A stretch of 64,000 nt of DNA from positions 186,001-250,000 of the forward strand of contig NZ_CANMRL010000003.1 of assembly GCF_947500255.1 (NCBI RefSeq), written 5' to 3'. Made by a program: the position numbers and the translations under genes. Of this stretch, positions 53,458 to 63,862 are shown in pieces. Position 1 is the first letter of the stretch. Every line of letters starts with the position of its first letter. This stretch comes from an uncultured Psychroserpens sp. (lineage in GTDB: Bacteria > Bacteroidota > Bacteroidia > Flavobacteriales > Flavobacteriaceae). Below the pieces are notes generated by a model that was not told where the DNA came from, did not search any database, and worked only from the letters and a program-made list of their open reading frames with translations.

Positions 53458-55365
53458 TTATAAAGCATTGTCTTTAATGTCTTGAACAACTTCTGGATTA
53501 AGAAGCGTACTAATATCTCCTAAGTTATCAGCATCTTTATGCGCAATTTTACGAAGGATACGACGCATGATCTTTCCACTACGTGTTTTTGGAAGTCCGT
53601 TAGTAAATTGAATAGTATCCAACTTAGCTATTGGTCCAATTTGCTCGGTAATAATCTGGTTGATCTCTTTCCTCAGGTTGTCATGATTTCTACCCTCTCC
53701 AATATCTTTTAAAGTCACATAACCATATAAAGCATTGCCTTTAATATCATGAGGAAAACCAACTATAGCGCTTTCGGCTACTGCTGGATGTTCGTTTATA
53801 GCATCTTCAATTGGAGCTGTACCTAAGTTATGACCAGATACAATAATCACATCATCAACACGACCTGTAATCCTGTAGTATCCAACTTCATCACGTAAAG
53901 CACCATCGCCAGTAAAATACATATTTTCAAATGCAGAAAAATATGTGTCTTTATAACGTTGATGATTTCCCCAAATGGTACGTGCCATACTAGGCCAAGG
54001 AAACTTCACACACAAACGACCATCCACTTGGTTTCCTTTTATTTCATTTCCATTTTCATCCATTAAAGCTGGTTGAATTCCTGGGAATGGCAAGGTCGCA
54101 TAGGTTGGTTTTGTTGGTGTTGCAAATGGAATAGGCGTAATCATAATACCTCCTGTTTCGGTTTGCCACCACGTATCTACAATAGGTGCTTTCTTCTTGC
54201 CTACATTATCATCATACCAATGCCAAGCTTCTTCATTAATAGGTTCTCCAACCGTTCCTAAAACTTTTAAAGAGGATAGGTCATATTTCTCTAAATGAGA
54301 AACACCTTCTTTTGCTAAAGCTCTAATAGCAGTAGGTGCTGTATAAAATTGTGTGATCTTATGTTTTTCTACGATCTCCCAAAAGCGTCCAAAATCTGGA
54401 TAACTTGGCACACCTTCAAACATAACAGTCGTTGCTCCATTAGCTAAAGGGCCATAAACAATATAACTATGTCCTGTGATCCAACCAATATCGGCTGTAC
54501 ACCAATACACATCTTCTTCTTTATACTGAAATACATTTTTAAAGGTATATGCACTATAAATCATATAGCCTGCTGTAGAATGTACCATGCCTTTGGGTTG
54601 TCCAGTCGATCCAGAAGTATACAAAATGAATAACGGATCTTCTGCATCCATTACTTCAGGAGGGAAATCGATGTATGCCTCATCAAGAAGTGGTTGCAGC
54701 CAATAGTCTCTGCCCTCCTTCATATTGACATCAGATTGTATTCGTTTAGCGACTAAAACTGTATCTACACATGAACAATGTTCTAAAGCGTCGTCGACAA
54801 TTCCTTTTAAATCTATTGTTTTGGCACCTCGGTAAGACCCGTCGCTAGTGATAACCATTTTACAGTCTGAATCATTGATTCTAGTAGCTAAAGCCTGTGC
54901 AGAAAATCCGGCAAATACAACCGAATGTATAGCACCAATACGAGCGCAAGCTAATACTGAAATCGCTAACTCGGGAATCATTGGTAAATAAATACAAACG
55001 CGATCTCCTTTATTAACACCTTGTTCTTTTAACACATTTGCAAATCGGCAAACACGTTCATGCAACTGTTTATATGTAATATGTTGAGCACCTTCATTTG
55101 GATTATTGGGTTCAAAAAGAATAGCCGTTTTATCACCTCTAGTATGCAAATGTCTGTCAATACAATTTTCGGTAATGTTCAATTTTCCACCATTAAACCA
55201 CTTGACCTCAGGTTTAGAGAAATCCCATTGTAGCACTTTATCCCATTTTTTGCGCCACATAAAATGTTCTTCGGCAATTTCTTCCCAAAACAACTCTGGG
55301 TTTCTAACAGACTTGCGATAGACTTGAAAATATTCTTCAAGGTTTTTAATATGGTAATTACTCAT
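53458..55365 (-). CDS. acs: Acetyl-CoA synthetase (acetate--CoA ligase)
   Basis: A 635-aa adenylate-forming enzyme converting acetate, ATP and CoA to acetyl-CoA. Landmarks: LFILYTSGSTGQPKG (AMP-binding P-loop), DTWWQTETGG (acetate/AMP pocket), YFTGDGALRD, and GLPKTRSGKIMRR with the catalytic Lys that is often controlled by acetylation. Length fits the family. It lies 3 nt after the SSS symporter gene, so uptake and activation are co-transcribed. Confidence 0.95.
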   Translation of the reverse strand: MSNYHIKNLEEYFQVYRKSVRNPELFWEEIAEEHFMWRKKWDKVLQWDFSKPEVKWFNGGKLNITENCIDRHLHTRGDKTAILFEPNNPNEGAQHITYKQLHERVCRFANVLKEQGVNKGDRVCIYLPMIPELAISVLACARIGAIHSVVFAGFSAQALATRINDSDCKMVITSDGSYRGAKTIDLKGIVDDALEHCSCVDTVLVAKRIQSDVNMKEGRDYWLQPLLDEAYIDFPPEVMDAEDPLFILYTSGSTGQPKGMVHSTAGYMIYSAYTFKNVFQYKEEDVYWCTADIGWITGHSYIVYGPLANGATTVMFEGVPSYPDFGRFWEIVEKHKITQFYTAPTAIRALAKEGVSHLEKYDLSSLKVLGTVGEPINEEAWHWYDDNVGKKKAPIVDTWWQTETGGIMITPIPFATPTKPTYATLPFPGIQPALMDENGNEIKGNQVDGRLCVKFPWPSMARTIWGNHQRYKDTYFSAFENMYFTGDGALRDEVGYYRITGRVDDVIIVSGHNLGTAPIEDAINEHPAVAESAIVGFPHDIKGNALYGYVTLKDIGEGRNHDNLRKEINQIITEQIGPIAKLDTIQFTNGLPKTRSGKIMRRILRKIAHKDADNLGDISTLLNPEVVQDIKDNAL

Positions 55366-55368
55366 ATA

Positions 55369-57105
55369 TTAATGATTTATAGCATCTCCTGCTCCAGATG
55401 GAATTCTAATATCTTCAACCATTTTTTGTACATTTTCAGGAGGTGATTTTGTAAACTTCATGACAATAATTGATACACTAAAATTAAGTAACATTGCGAT
55501 ACTACCAAAACCTTCAGGTGAAATTCCAAACCACCATTCATTTTTATCAGGTAATACTTCATCAAACCAGCCTAATTTATATTTTATCATATATAAGAGC
55601 ATGGCTATAATACCAACTATCATTCCAGCTATAGCTCCTTCTTTATTCATCTTCTTATAGAAAATACCTAGGATAATTGCAGGGAAAAATGACGCAGCTG
55701 CTAATCCAAAAGCGAGAGCTACAACAGCTGCTACAAATCCTGGTGGATTAATTCCAAAATACCCAGCAATACATACGGCTCCAACAGCAGACAATCGAGC
55801 AGCTCTTAACTCTGTTTTTTCTGTAATTTTTGGATTGATAACCTTTTTTATAAGGTCATGGGATACTGATGCTGAAATCACTAATAATAATCCTGCAGCT
55901 GTCGATAAGGCTGCTGCCAAACCACCAGCAGCAACTAAAGCAATAACCCAATTAGGAAGTTTTGCTATTTCTGGATTTGCAAGTACCATGATATCATTAT
56001 CAACAATGAGTTCATTTTTAGTTTCATTTGCTAAATATTGAACTTTACCATCTTTATTTTTATCAGTAAACGTTATTAAACCTGTAGTTTCCCATTTTTT
56101 AAACCATTTGGGAACTTCTGCATAAGGCTTATCTGATATTGTTTCAATCATATTTGTTCGTGCGAAAACTGATACCGCAGGAGCTGTACTATATAAAATA
56201 ACAATTAGCAACAATGCTATTCCGGCAGATTTGCGTGCATCTCTTACTTTTTTAACTGTAAAAAACCTAACAATAACATGTGGCAAGCCTGCTGTACCAA
56301 CCATCAATGCCAGCGTGATAGCAAAAACATCTATTGTAGACTTTGTTCCTTCGGTGTATTCAGAAAAACCAAGTTCTGTACTTAAACCGTCTAATTTATC
56401 TAATAAATACATTCCAGATCCATCATTCAATTCGCCTCCAAATCCTAATTGAGGTACTGGGTTTCCTGTCATTTGAATTGAAATAAAAATAGCTGGCACC
56501 ATAAATGCAAAAATAAGAACACAATATTGTGCAACTTGTGTATAAGTGATCCCTTTCATTCCGCCTAAAACAGCGTAAAACAATACAATAAGCATCCCAA
56601 TAATAACACCTGTATTAATATCTACCTCTAAAAATCTAGAAAATACAATTCCTACGCCTCTCATTTGTCCTGCCACATAAGTGAACGACACTAGCAGTGC
56701 ACAAATTACGGCCACTATACGAGCCGTGTTAGAATAGTAACGATCTCCTATAAAATCTGGAACCGTGAATTTTCCAAACTTTCTGAGGTAAGGAGCTAAC
56801 AACAATGCAAGAAGCACATAACCACCTGTCCAACCCATAAGATATACTGCTCCATCATACCCAGCAAATGATATAATTCCGGCCATTGATATAAATGAGG
56901 CTGCACTCATCCAGTCGGCAGCTGTAGCCATTCCATTTGCCCAAGGTGAAACACCGCCACCAGCAACATAAAAATCCTTTGTTGAACTCGCTCTTGACCA
57001 AATTGCGATTCCTATATAAAGTGCAAAAGTTAGACCTACTAAAATATAAGTCCAACTTTGCACATCTAATATTGATTCTGCAGATTCACTATTCATCAAA
57101 ACCAT
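55369..57105 (-). CDS. Solute:Na+ symporter (SSS) family transporter
   Basis: A 578-aa inner-membrane symporter with about 13 hydrophobic segments. The SSS pattern is seen in DFYVAGGGVSPWANGMATAAD, with GMKGITYTQVAQYCVLI (Na+-site helix) and DFIGDRYYSNTARI. The length and company (acs directly after, DUF4212 before) point to a monocarboxylate such as acetate as substrate. A central insertion (about 305-375) carries charged, extracytoplasmic-looking sequence. Starts at ATG 57105 or 57096; either overlaps the DUF4212 3' end. Confidence 0.88.
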   Translation of the reverse strand: MVLMNSESAESILDVQSWTYILVGLTFALYIGIAIWSRASSTKDFYVAGGGVSPWANGMATAADWMSAASFISMAGIISFAGYDGAVYLMGWTGGYVLLALLLAPYLRKFGKFTVPDFIGDRYYSNTARIVAVICALLVSFTYVAGQMRGVGIVFSRFLEVDINTGVIIGMLIVLFYAVLGGMKGITYTQVAQYCVLIFAFMVPAIFISIQMTGNPVPQLGFGGELNDGSGMYLLDKLDGLSTELGFSEYTEGTKSTIDVFAITLALMVGTAGLPHVIVRFFTVKKVRDARKSAGIALLLIVILYSTAPAVSVFARTNMIETISDKPYAEVPKWFKKWETTGLITFTDKNKDGKVQYLANETKNELIVDNDIMVLANPEIAKLPNWVIALVAAGGLAAALSTAAGLLLVISASVSHDLIKKVINPKITEKTELRAARLSAVGAVCIAGYFGINPPGFVAAVVALAFGLAAASFFPAIILGIFYKKMNKEGAIAGMIVGIIAMLLYMIKYKLGWFDEVLPDKNEWWFGISPEGFGSIAMLLNFSVSIIVMKFTKSPPENVQKMVEDIRIPSGAGDAINH

Positions 57106-57364
57106 ATTTTTTATCTAGCTTATTCATGATGCGTACATAAATAAAAATGAGTATAACAAACACATACATTGAACCTTGTTGAGCAAACCAAAAACCAAGT
57201 TTAAAACCTCCCATTTTTATGTTATTAAGTTCATCTTTAAAAACTATTCCTGCGCCATATGAAACTAAGGCCCATATAATTAAAAGGATACAGACATACT
57301 TAATGTTTTCTCTCCAATATGCTTTTGCTCTAGTACGTTTTTTACTGCTGCTTTTATCGATCAT
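57089..57364 (-). CDS. DUF4212 small subunit of a Na+/solute symporter
   Basis: A 91-aa two-helix membrane protein (KYVCILLIIWALVSYGAGIVF and SMYVFVILIFIYVRIM) with the family's AYWRENIK entry and C-terminal DKKYGFDE. DUF4212 proteins accompany SSS symporters and are their presumed small subunit. It overlaps the upstream AGCS gene by 11 nt and the following SSS gene by 8-17 nt, so the three are translationally coupled. Confidence 0.88.
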   Translation of the reverse strand: MIDKSSSKKRTRAKAYWRENIKYVCILLIIWALVSYGAGIVFKDELNNIKMGGFKLGFWFAQQGSMYVFVILIFIYVRIMNKLDKKYGFDE

Positions 57365-58751
57365 TTGGCTTTTCTGTTTTTAAGTTATGTATATAAACCT
57401 TCAACTCCTTCACGACTTTAGGAGCTAATAAAATAGTGGCTAGCATTGTAGGTATGGCCATGAACGCAAATATCCCATCAATAAAGTTGATCATCACTTC
57501 AAATTCAGTTGTAGCCGCCAAAATGATACTTAAAATATAGAAATAATTATAATACTGTTTGTTGTGTGCTCCAGCTAAAAAGGACATACATTTTTTTCCG
57601 TAATAAGCATAAGAAAATAAGGATGAAATGCTAAAAATAAACACACAAATCATGAGTAGATATTGTCCAATTCCAGGCATTGCATTTTGAAAAGCCGAGG
57701 CCGTCAAACTTACACCATTAAGTCCATCTATTTTCCAAACACCTGTTACTAAAATAGCTAATGCAGTTAATGTACATACTATTAGCGTGTCTATGACTGG
57801 GCCAAGCATCGCTACCAAACCTTCACGTACAGGTTCATCTGTTTTTGCTGCTCCATGCGCCATTGGTGCTGTACCAATTCCTGCTTCATTTGAAAAAGCA
57901 CCGCGTTTAATTCCTAATAATACGAGTGCACCTAAAACACCTCCAAAGACATCTTTCTTTCCTTCAGTAGTCATAAAGTTTGCATCAAAAGCATCTGTAA
58001 AAATCATCATAAAATACTTAGGAACTTCGGTGTAGTTAATTAACAAAATAATCAATACTAAAATAAAATATAGGATTACCATAGAAGGTACCATTTTAGA
58101 GGCAATAGAACTTATACGTTTTAATCCGCCAAGAACAACAATGGTTGTCACAATAACCAAAACTGCAGCAATGATGAGATTAGTAGATAGACTTACCTCC
58201 ACACCGTTAGGAATTAAAACAATATCATTAATGGCTTGTTTTAATTGGTTAACATTAACCACAGGTAATGCGCCAAGCATTCCGAAAACTGAAAACATGA
58301 TCGCTAAAAATTTCCAATTCTTACCTAAACCTTCTCTAATAAAATACATAGGACCGCCTTGCAATTCACCATTGCTATCTTTTCCTCTATACATAATGGC
58401 TAAGGTGGACGTAAAAAACTTTGTAGACATGCCAACAATTGCACTAATCCACATCCAGAACATAGCGCCTGGCCCACCAACAGCAATAGCTAAGGCTACA
58501 CCTGAAATATTACCCATACCAATTGTTGAAGATAGTGCGGTAGTTAAGGCTTTGAAATGGCTAATCTCTCCAGGGTCGTTTGGGTCATCATATTTTCCTC
58601 TTAGTACTTTTATAGCATGACCAAAAAAACGGAACGGCAAAAAACGTGACAACACTAATAGATAGAGTCCGCCACCAATAAGTAAAACAAGTAATGGAAT
58701 TCCCCATGCTAAGGACGAAAATTTTTCAGAAATCGAATTGAGTTGTTCCAT
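57354..58751 (-). CDS. Alanine/glycine:Na+ (AGCS) symporter
   Basis: A 465-aa inner-membrane symporter with about eleven hydrophobic segments. The family signature is ALSSTIGMGNISGVALAIAVGGP followed by GAMFWMWISAIVGMS; GGPMYFIREGL and FSNEAGIGTAPMAHGAA are further AGCS motifs. It is expected to co-transport small amino acids such as alanine with Na+. It is the first gene of the symporter-acs run. Confidence 0.9.
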   Translation of the reverse strand: MEQLNSISEKFSSLAWGIPLLVLLIGGGLYLLVLSRFLPFRFFGHAIKVLRGKYDDPNDPGEISHFKALTTALSSTIGMGNISGVALAIAVGGPGAMFWMWISAIVGMSTKFFTSTLAIMYRGKDSNGELQGGPMYFIREGLGKNWKFLAIMFSVFGMLGALPVVNVNQLKQAINDIVLIPNGVEVSLSTNLIIAAVLVIVTTIVVLGGLKRISSIASKMVPSMVILYFILVLIILLINYTEVPKYFMMIFTDAFDANFMTTEGKKDVFGGVLGALVLLGIKRGAFSNEAGIGTAPMAHGAAKTDEPVREGLVAMLGPVIDTLIVCTLTALAILVTGVWKIDGLNGVSLTASAFQNAMPGIGQYLLMICVFIFSISSLFSYAYYGKKCMSFLAGAHNKQYYNYFYILSIILAATTEFEVMINFIDGIFAFMAIPTMLATILLAPKVVKELKVYIHNLKTEKPNDR

Positions 58752-58840
58752 TTACAATCTTAAATTTGCCTTCTAAGATATTACTTTCAATTTAGTACAC
58801 CTGAGAAATTAAAAGTATATTTATACAAATCGACTAACTA

Positions 58841-59929
58841 TTGAAAACCAACCGAATCTTTTTTATTGATGCCGTACGTGCGTTTGCAATTTTAATGATG
58901 CTTCAAGGTCATTTTATAGACACACTTCTCAATCCTATACACCGAGATTCGTCAAACATGGTTTATCAAATATGGTATTATTTTCGGGGCATTACAGCTC
59001 CAACATTTTTCACTATCTCTGGATTGGTATTCTTATATTTACTTTTAAGAGCCAAACATAAAGGAGATGATTATCCTAGAATTAAAAAAGGGTTATACAG
59101 AGGTTTATTACTCATTGGTATTGGGTATTTACTCCGTGTTGATATTTTTGGATGGCTACGTGGTGACTTTAAATCCTATTTCTTTGTTGTAGACGTTTTA
59201 CAATGTATAGGTATATCTCTTATTATACTTATTGGTTGCTACGTTTTACTTCGGAAACATGTAAGACTTTTATCTATACTCTTATTTCTTATGGGTTGCT
59301 TGTGCTTTTTAACTGAACCTATATATCAGTCGTGGAATTTTAGCAATGTACCAATCGCCTTTGCTAACTATATGACTAAAAGCTACGGCTCTATTTTTAC
59401 CATTTTACCATGGTTTGGCTACACTGCCTTTGGAGGCTTTCTCGCTACTATATTCTATTCTCATGTCCATAAAAAACGATTCAGATTAGTTACCGTAATT
59501 TCATTTTTTATCACAGGTATATTCCTAATCGATTGTTCTTCATGGTTTTTAATGCGTTTGCATTATTGGACAGATATTGAAATTTTTAAATCTTCAGCTT
59601 ACTTTAATTATCTCTTTACGCGCTTCGGAAATGTATTGTTGATATTTGGAGTCTTCTATGCTGCTGAACCTTTTTTAAAAGGGTCATTAATTGGGAAAAT
59701 TGGACAAAAAACCTTGTCAATTTATGTGATACACTTTATAATCATCTTTGGAAGTTTCACAGGAGTCGGACTTAAACATTTCTTCTTAAAAGCGTTGAAT
59801 CCAACACAAGCTATACTTGGCGCATTTATATTTATAATTGTCGTATGCATTATTTCGTTTCATTATGTAAAGACGAATGCTTTTATTTATAGAGGTGTAA
59901 GGAAATTGGTAAGAGCAATTAAAAATTAA
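58841..59929 (+). CDS. DUF1624-like (heparan-alpha-glucosaminide N-acetyltransferase-like) membrane protein
   Basis: A 362-aa protein with about ten transmembrane helices; TTG start. The N-terminal FFIDAVRAFAILMMLQGHFIDTLLN holds the conserved D...R and catalytic-type His of membrane acyltransferases; ISGLVFLYLLLR follows. It is closest in layout to DUF1624/HGSNAT-like acyltransferases, which move acyl or acetyl groups across the membrane. Acceptor unknown. The NTF2-like gene follows after 3 nt. Confidence 0.82.
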   Translation: MKTNRIFFIDAVRAFAILMMLQGHFIDTLLNPIHRDSSNMVYQIWYYFRGITAPTFFTISGLVFLYLLLRAKHKGDDYPRIKKGLYRGLLLIGIGYLLRVDIFGWLRGDFKSYFFVVDVLQCIGISLIILIGCYVLLRKHVRLLSILLFLMGCLCFLTEPIYQSWNFSNVPIAFANYMTKSYGSIFTILPWFGYTAFGGFLATIFYSHVHKKRFRLVTVISFFITGIFLIDCSSWFLMRLHYWTDIEIFKSSAYFNYLFTRFGNVLLIFGVFYAAEPFLKGSLIGKIGQKTLSIYVIHFIIIFGSFTGVGLKHFFLKALNPTQAILGAFIFIIVVCIISFHYVKTNAFIYRGVRKLVRAIKN

Positions 59930-59932
59930 GAT

Positions 59933-60310
59933 ATGAATCTAGAGCAAAACAAGACGAACGCCATTGCATTTTATAAAATGGCGTATGAAGGACAACCTAA
60001 AAAGGCAGCAGAACTGTATGTTGGCAACGAATATATCCAACACAATCCCGATGTTGCTGATGGCCTACAAGGTTTTATTGACTATTTTGATCGTATGCAA
60101 AATGAATACCCTAATAAATCTATAGCGTTTGTAAGATGTATTGCTGAAGGCAATTTGGTGGCACTCCACACACATCAAACTTGGCCTGGAAATGACCAGT
60201 ATGTCACAATGGATTTTTTTCGGTTTGATAAAAACGGGAAAATTTGCGAACATTGGGATGCTATTCAACAAATTCCAAAAACAGCTGCCAATCCAAATAC
60301 AATGTATTAA
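59933..60310 (+). CDS. NTF2-like (SnoaL-type) protein
   Basis: A 125-aa cone-shaped alpha+beta fold protein: NAIAFYKMAYEGQPKKAAELY, YIQHNPDVADGLQGFIDYFD, EGNLVALHTHQTWP and FRFDKNGKICEHWDAIQ follow the SnoaL/nuclear-transport-factor-2 pattern. Members are isomerases, hydrolases or binding proteins; this one is unassigned. It is in a transcript with the acyltransferase gene. Confidence 0.85.
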   Translation: MNLEQNKTNAIAFYKMAYEGQPKKAAELYVGNEYIQHNPDVADGLQGFIDYFDRMQNEYPNKSIAFVRCIAEGNLVALHTHQTWPGNDQYVTMDFFRFDKNGKICEHWDAIQQIPKTAANPNTMY

Positions 60311-60482
60311 ATTCACTATTGGAGTATCTCATTTACAACTAATTACTATTCAATAAGATAAATTCAGAATAGTGGATTATTTTTATATTTTATTTATCAA
60401 TTTGATTAAATATTGAAAGTTTTTTTAGGGTAAATTCATTTATACATGTTAATTATAGTATAAACCTTGAAAAGAAAAATTG

Positions 60483-62795
60483 ATGAATCCAAAACTACCT
60501 CTCCTTTTGCTTTTCCTATTTATAGGAACATTAGTAAATGCCCAGCGTTCTTGCGGTATGGTTGAACTTATGCAGGAAAAAATGCAAGACCCAGAATACG
60601 CTAGGCAATACATAAAAACACAGGCTAAATTTAAAGCTCAATTAGCATTAAACCTTGAAGCCAGACAGTCAAATCGAAGAATGGATCCTATTATCATTCC
60701 TGTCGCTGTTCACTTCCCTTCTGGTCTTGAATCTGATCGCGCATGTCTCGAAGCTTTAGCCCAAAATCAAATCGATATTTTAAATGAAGACTTTAATGGT
60801 ACAAATGCAGATATTTCAGGTTGGGATGCTGCAGCGCCATTTTATACAAGTACAAATACAACAACTGGTAATACAAATGTTTTGTTTTGTATTGCTACAA
60901 TGAATCATCCAACAGGATTAGATCCTGAAATGGTTGAAGGCGGTCCAGCCGTAACCATTGGATATAATTTTGGAAATGGAGGAGAAACCGATGCAAATTG
61001 GGCAGGCTACATGAACTTTCTTGTAAAAGATATTGGCGCAGGTTTATTAGGCTTCTCACCTTTTCCTGGAAATATTGCTGCAGGTGAATCTGTAACAATG
61101 AACTTAGGTGCTTTTGGTTCTGGTGCTGGTTGCCCAAATTCTGGTATCGTTCCAGGAGCTCCTTTTAATTTAGGTCGTACAGTAACTCATGAGCTTGGTC
61201 ATTTCTATAATTTAAATCATGTTTTTACGGGTAGTTGTGCCACCGATGATAATATTGCAGATACACCTAATCAAAGTAATCCAAGTGGTGGATGCCCAAC
61301 TCTAGGTGCTTCCCCTGCTTGTGTTACAGGTGAACAACGCTTGTTTCAGAGCTTTATGGATTATACTGACGATGCTTGCATGATTATGTTTAGTAACGGA
61401 CAAACAACTGTTATGGAAGCTTATGTGATGTCTATCGAATCTACGTTCAAGCCTAACGTCGTAAGCTGTAGCGTAGCTCCAGACTTTGTGTTAGCTGCTT
61501 CAAATTCTTCTGAGAATATTTGTGAATCTACCAATTCAGTTAATTATACCATTAACTATACGGCTACAGGAGGAAACACAGATACTACAACATTCTCTGC
61601 ATCAAATTTACCAGCTGGAGCATCAGGAAGTTTTAGTCCGACTAGTTTAAGTGATACAGGTACAACGACATTTACAGTAAATAACTTAGGAAGTATTTCT
61701 GCAGGAAATTATATGATTACAGTAACAGGAACTGGTATTGTAACAAAATCTATAGATGTCCAACTTATTATCGAAGGAGCTACACCAAATACACCAGGAC
61801 TTGCAAATCCGGCTAACAATGCCACAGATATTCCACTATTATCTAATTTAGTTTGGAATACTGTTACTGATGCAACAAGTTACACTGTAGAACTTTCAAC
61901 AAATGTAGCATTCACAGCTATTATTGCTTCAAGTACTTTTGATGGAACCACATTTTCAACTCCAGAACTTACTGCAAATACACAATACTTCTGGAGAGTA
62001 AAAGCTGCAAATAGTTGTGGTGAATCATCTTATTCAGCAACAAGAAACTTTACAACCGCCGACGTGGCATGTACAAATTATAATTCTTCGGAAAACAATT
62101 TGAACATTCCAGGTGCTGGTAATGCAGTACATGTTATTACATCTACTCTAAACATTACTGATGATATTACAATTTCGGATGTAAATATGACTATAAATAT
62201 TTCACATACTTGGGCTGGAGACATAGAGTTAGTATTAACTTCTCCAAATGGCACATCTGTAACATTATTAGCAAATAGTACCTGTGATGATGGCACAAAT
62301 GATATCAACGTTACTTTTGATGATCAGGCTGCTAGCCCAGTGTCTTGTAGTACTATTGCTCCTGCAGTAGGTGGTACTGTTCAGCCAGCAGAAGTGTTAT
62401 CTGCCTTTAATAATGAAAGTACCTTGGGTGATTGGGTTCTAACAATTACAGATGGCTTTCCTACTGAAGATGGTGGTACATTCTTAAACTTTGATCTCGA
62501 GATTTGCGGTACAACAACATTAAGTGTTGAAGACGCTAATCTATCAGATTCTCTAGCGATATGGCCTAATCCAGCTAAAGACGAATTAAATGTTTCTTTT
62601 AGTACACAAAACAATAAAGATGTTAATATTAAAATATATGACTTGAGAGGTCGTGTTATAAATCAACTTACCTACACAAACAATGGAGGATTATTTAATC
62701 AACGCTTACACTTTGGGACTCTAGAAAGTGCCGTTTATATTTTGAGCATTGAAAATGATGGTCAAATCATAAATAAACGCATTATTATAGAATAG
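60483..62795 (+). CDS. Type IX-secreted M43 zinc metalloprotease with P-domain
   Basis: A 770-aa multidomain secreted protein. Signal peptide (LLLLFLFIGTLVNAQ), a short pro-region, and an M43 (pappalysin-like) peptidase with HELGHFYNLNH (H236, E237, H240, H246) and Met-turn SFMDYTDD. Then Ig-like (about 335-425) and fibronectin III-like (about 437-525) domains, a proprotein-convertase-type P-domain (about 530-680), and a C-terminal type A sorting domain (SLAIWPNPAKDELNVSF ... ILSIENDGQIINKRIIIE). It should be exported by the type IX system and released or anchored on the cell surface. The frame opens at TTG 60480; ATG 60483 is the likely start. Confidence 0.9.
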   Translation: MNPKLPLLLLFLFIGTLVNAQRSCGMVELMQEKMQDPEYARQYIKTQAKFKAQLALNLEARQSNRRMDPIIIPVAVHFPSGLESDRACLEALAQNQIDILNEDFNGTNADISGWDAAAPFYTSTNTTTGNTNVLFCIATMNHPTGLDPEMVEGGPAVTIGYNFGNGGETDANWAGYMNFLVKDIGAGLLGFSPFPGNIAAGESVTMNLGAFGSGAGCPNSGIVPGAPFNLGRTVTHELGHFYNLNHVFTGSCATDDNIADTPNQSNPSGGCPTLGASPACVTGEQRLFQSFMDYTDDACMIMFSNGQTTVMEAYVMSIESTFKPNVVSCSVAPDFVLAASNSSENICESTNSVNYTINYTATGGNTDTTTFSASNLPAGASGSFSPTSLSDTGTTTFTVNNLGSISAGNYMITVTGTGIVTKSIDVQLIIEGATPNTPGLANPANNATDIPLLSNLVWNTVTDATSYTVELSTNVAFTAIIASSTFDGTTFSTPELTANTQYFWRVKAANSCGESSYSATRNFTTADVACTNYNSSENNLNIPGAGNAVHVITSTLNITDDITISDVNMTINISHTWAGDIELVLTSPNGTSVTLLANSTCDDGTNDINVTFDDQAASPVSCSTIAPAVGGTVQPAEVLSAFNNESTLGDWVLTITDGFPTEDGGTFLNFDLEICGTTTLSVEDANLSDSLAIWPNPAKDELNVSFSTQNNKDVNIKIYDLRGRVINQLTYTNNGGLFNQRLHFGTLESAVYILSIENDGQIINKRIIIE

Positions 62796-62827
62796 TAATA
62801 CTGCACATATTAAATAATTAATTCATG

Positions 62828-62857
62828 AAAAAGGAACCAGACTTGGTTCCTTTTTTA
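62828..62857. terminator. Bidirectional terminator
   Basis: AAAAAGGAACC-AGACTT-GGTTCCTTTTTT between the convergent M43 protease gene and purC. Confidence 0.9.
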
Positions 62858-62868
62858 ATTTGAATACC

Positions 62869-63828
62869 TTAAGACTTGAGATAATTGAGAACATTAGTCT
62901 CTATCCTACTTTGAATATCAGATACATCAGCTTTAACGAATTTTTCACCCATGATATTCTCATAAAGCTCAATATAACGTTCACTAACAGTTTCGATATA
63001 TGCATCGCTCATTTCAGGAACGGTTTGTCCTTCAAGGCCTTGAAAATTATTTGAGATCAACCATTGACGCACAAATTCTTTAGACAGCTGTTTTTGTGCT
63101 TCATTGTTGTCTTGACGTTCTTGGTAACCATCGGCATAAAAATAACGCGACGAATCTGGCGTATGGATTTCATCGATAAGTACTATTTTGCCCTCTTTTG
63201 TTTTACCAAACTCGTATTTGGTATCTACCAAGATTAGCCCTCTTGACGCAGCTATTTCTGTACCACGTTGGAATAATTTACGCGTATAATCCTCAAGTAC
63301 CACATAATCTTTTTCGGAAACGATGCCTCGTTTTAAAATATCTTCACGAGAGATATCTTCGTCGTGATCTCCCATTTCTGCTTTAGTAGCTGGTGTGATA
63401 ATAGGTTCTGGGAATTTATCATTTTCTTTCATGCCTTCTGGCATTTCTACGCCACACAATATGCGTCGTCCAGCTTTATACTCACGAGCTGCATGACCAG
63501 ACATATAACCTCTAATCACCATTTCTACTTTAAAAGGTTCGCATAAATGTCCGACAGCTACATTAGGATCTGGAGTCGCTGTTAACCAATTAGGCACCAA
63601 GTCTTCTGTTGCTTTCATCATGCTTGTAGCAATCTGATTGAGGATTTGCCCTTTATATGGAATTCCTTTGGGCATAACCACATCAAAAGCCGATAAACGA
63701 TCGGTCGCGATCATGACAAGTTCTTCATCATTGATATTATAAACTTCTCTTACTTTCCCTTTATAGACACTTTTTTGGTTGGGAAAATTGAAATTTGATG
63801 CTGTTATAGTATGGTTCTGATTTGCCAC
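62869..63828 (-). CDS. purC: Phosphoribosylaminoimidazole-succinocarboxamide synthase
   Basis: A 319-aa ATP-dependent ligase joining CAIR and aspartate in purine synthesis. Core motifs: [18 protein letters not shown] and [18 protein letters not shown] (ATP/CAIR loops), [34 protein letters not shown] and [15 protein letters not shown]. The length of 319 is that of the long Bacteroidota-type enzyme. It is transcribed after the gene whose 3' end lies at 63942. Confidence 0.95.
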   Translation of the reverse strand: MANQNHTITASNFNFPNQKSVYKGKVREVYNINDEELVMIATDRLSAFDVVMPKGIPYKGQILNQIATSMMKATEDLVPNWLTATPDPNVAVGHLCEPFKVEMVIRGYMSGHAAREYKAGRRILCGVEMPEGMKENDKFPEPIITPATKAEMGDHDEDISREDILKRGIVSEKDYVVLEDYTRKLFQRGTEIAASRGLILVDTKYEFGKTKEGKIVLIDEIHTPDSSRYFYADGYQERQDNNEAQKQLSKEFVRQWLISNNFQGLEGQTVPEMSDAYIETVSERYIELYENIMGEKFVKADVSDIQSRIETNVLNYLKS

Positions 63829-63862
63829 GAATGAACAATTTGTATTTATTATTACTTAAATC

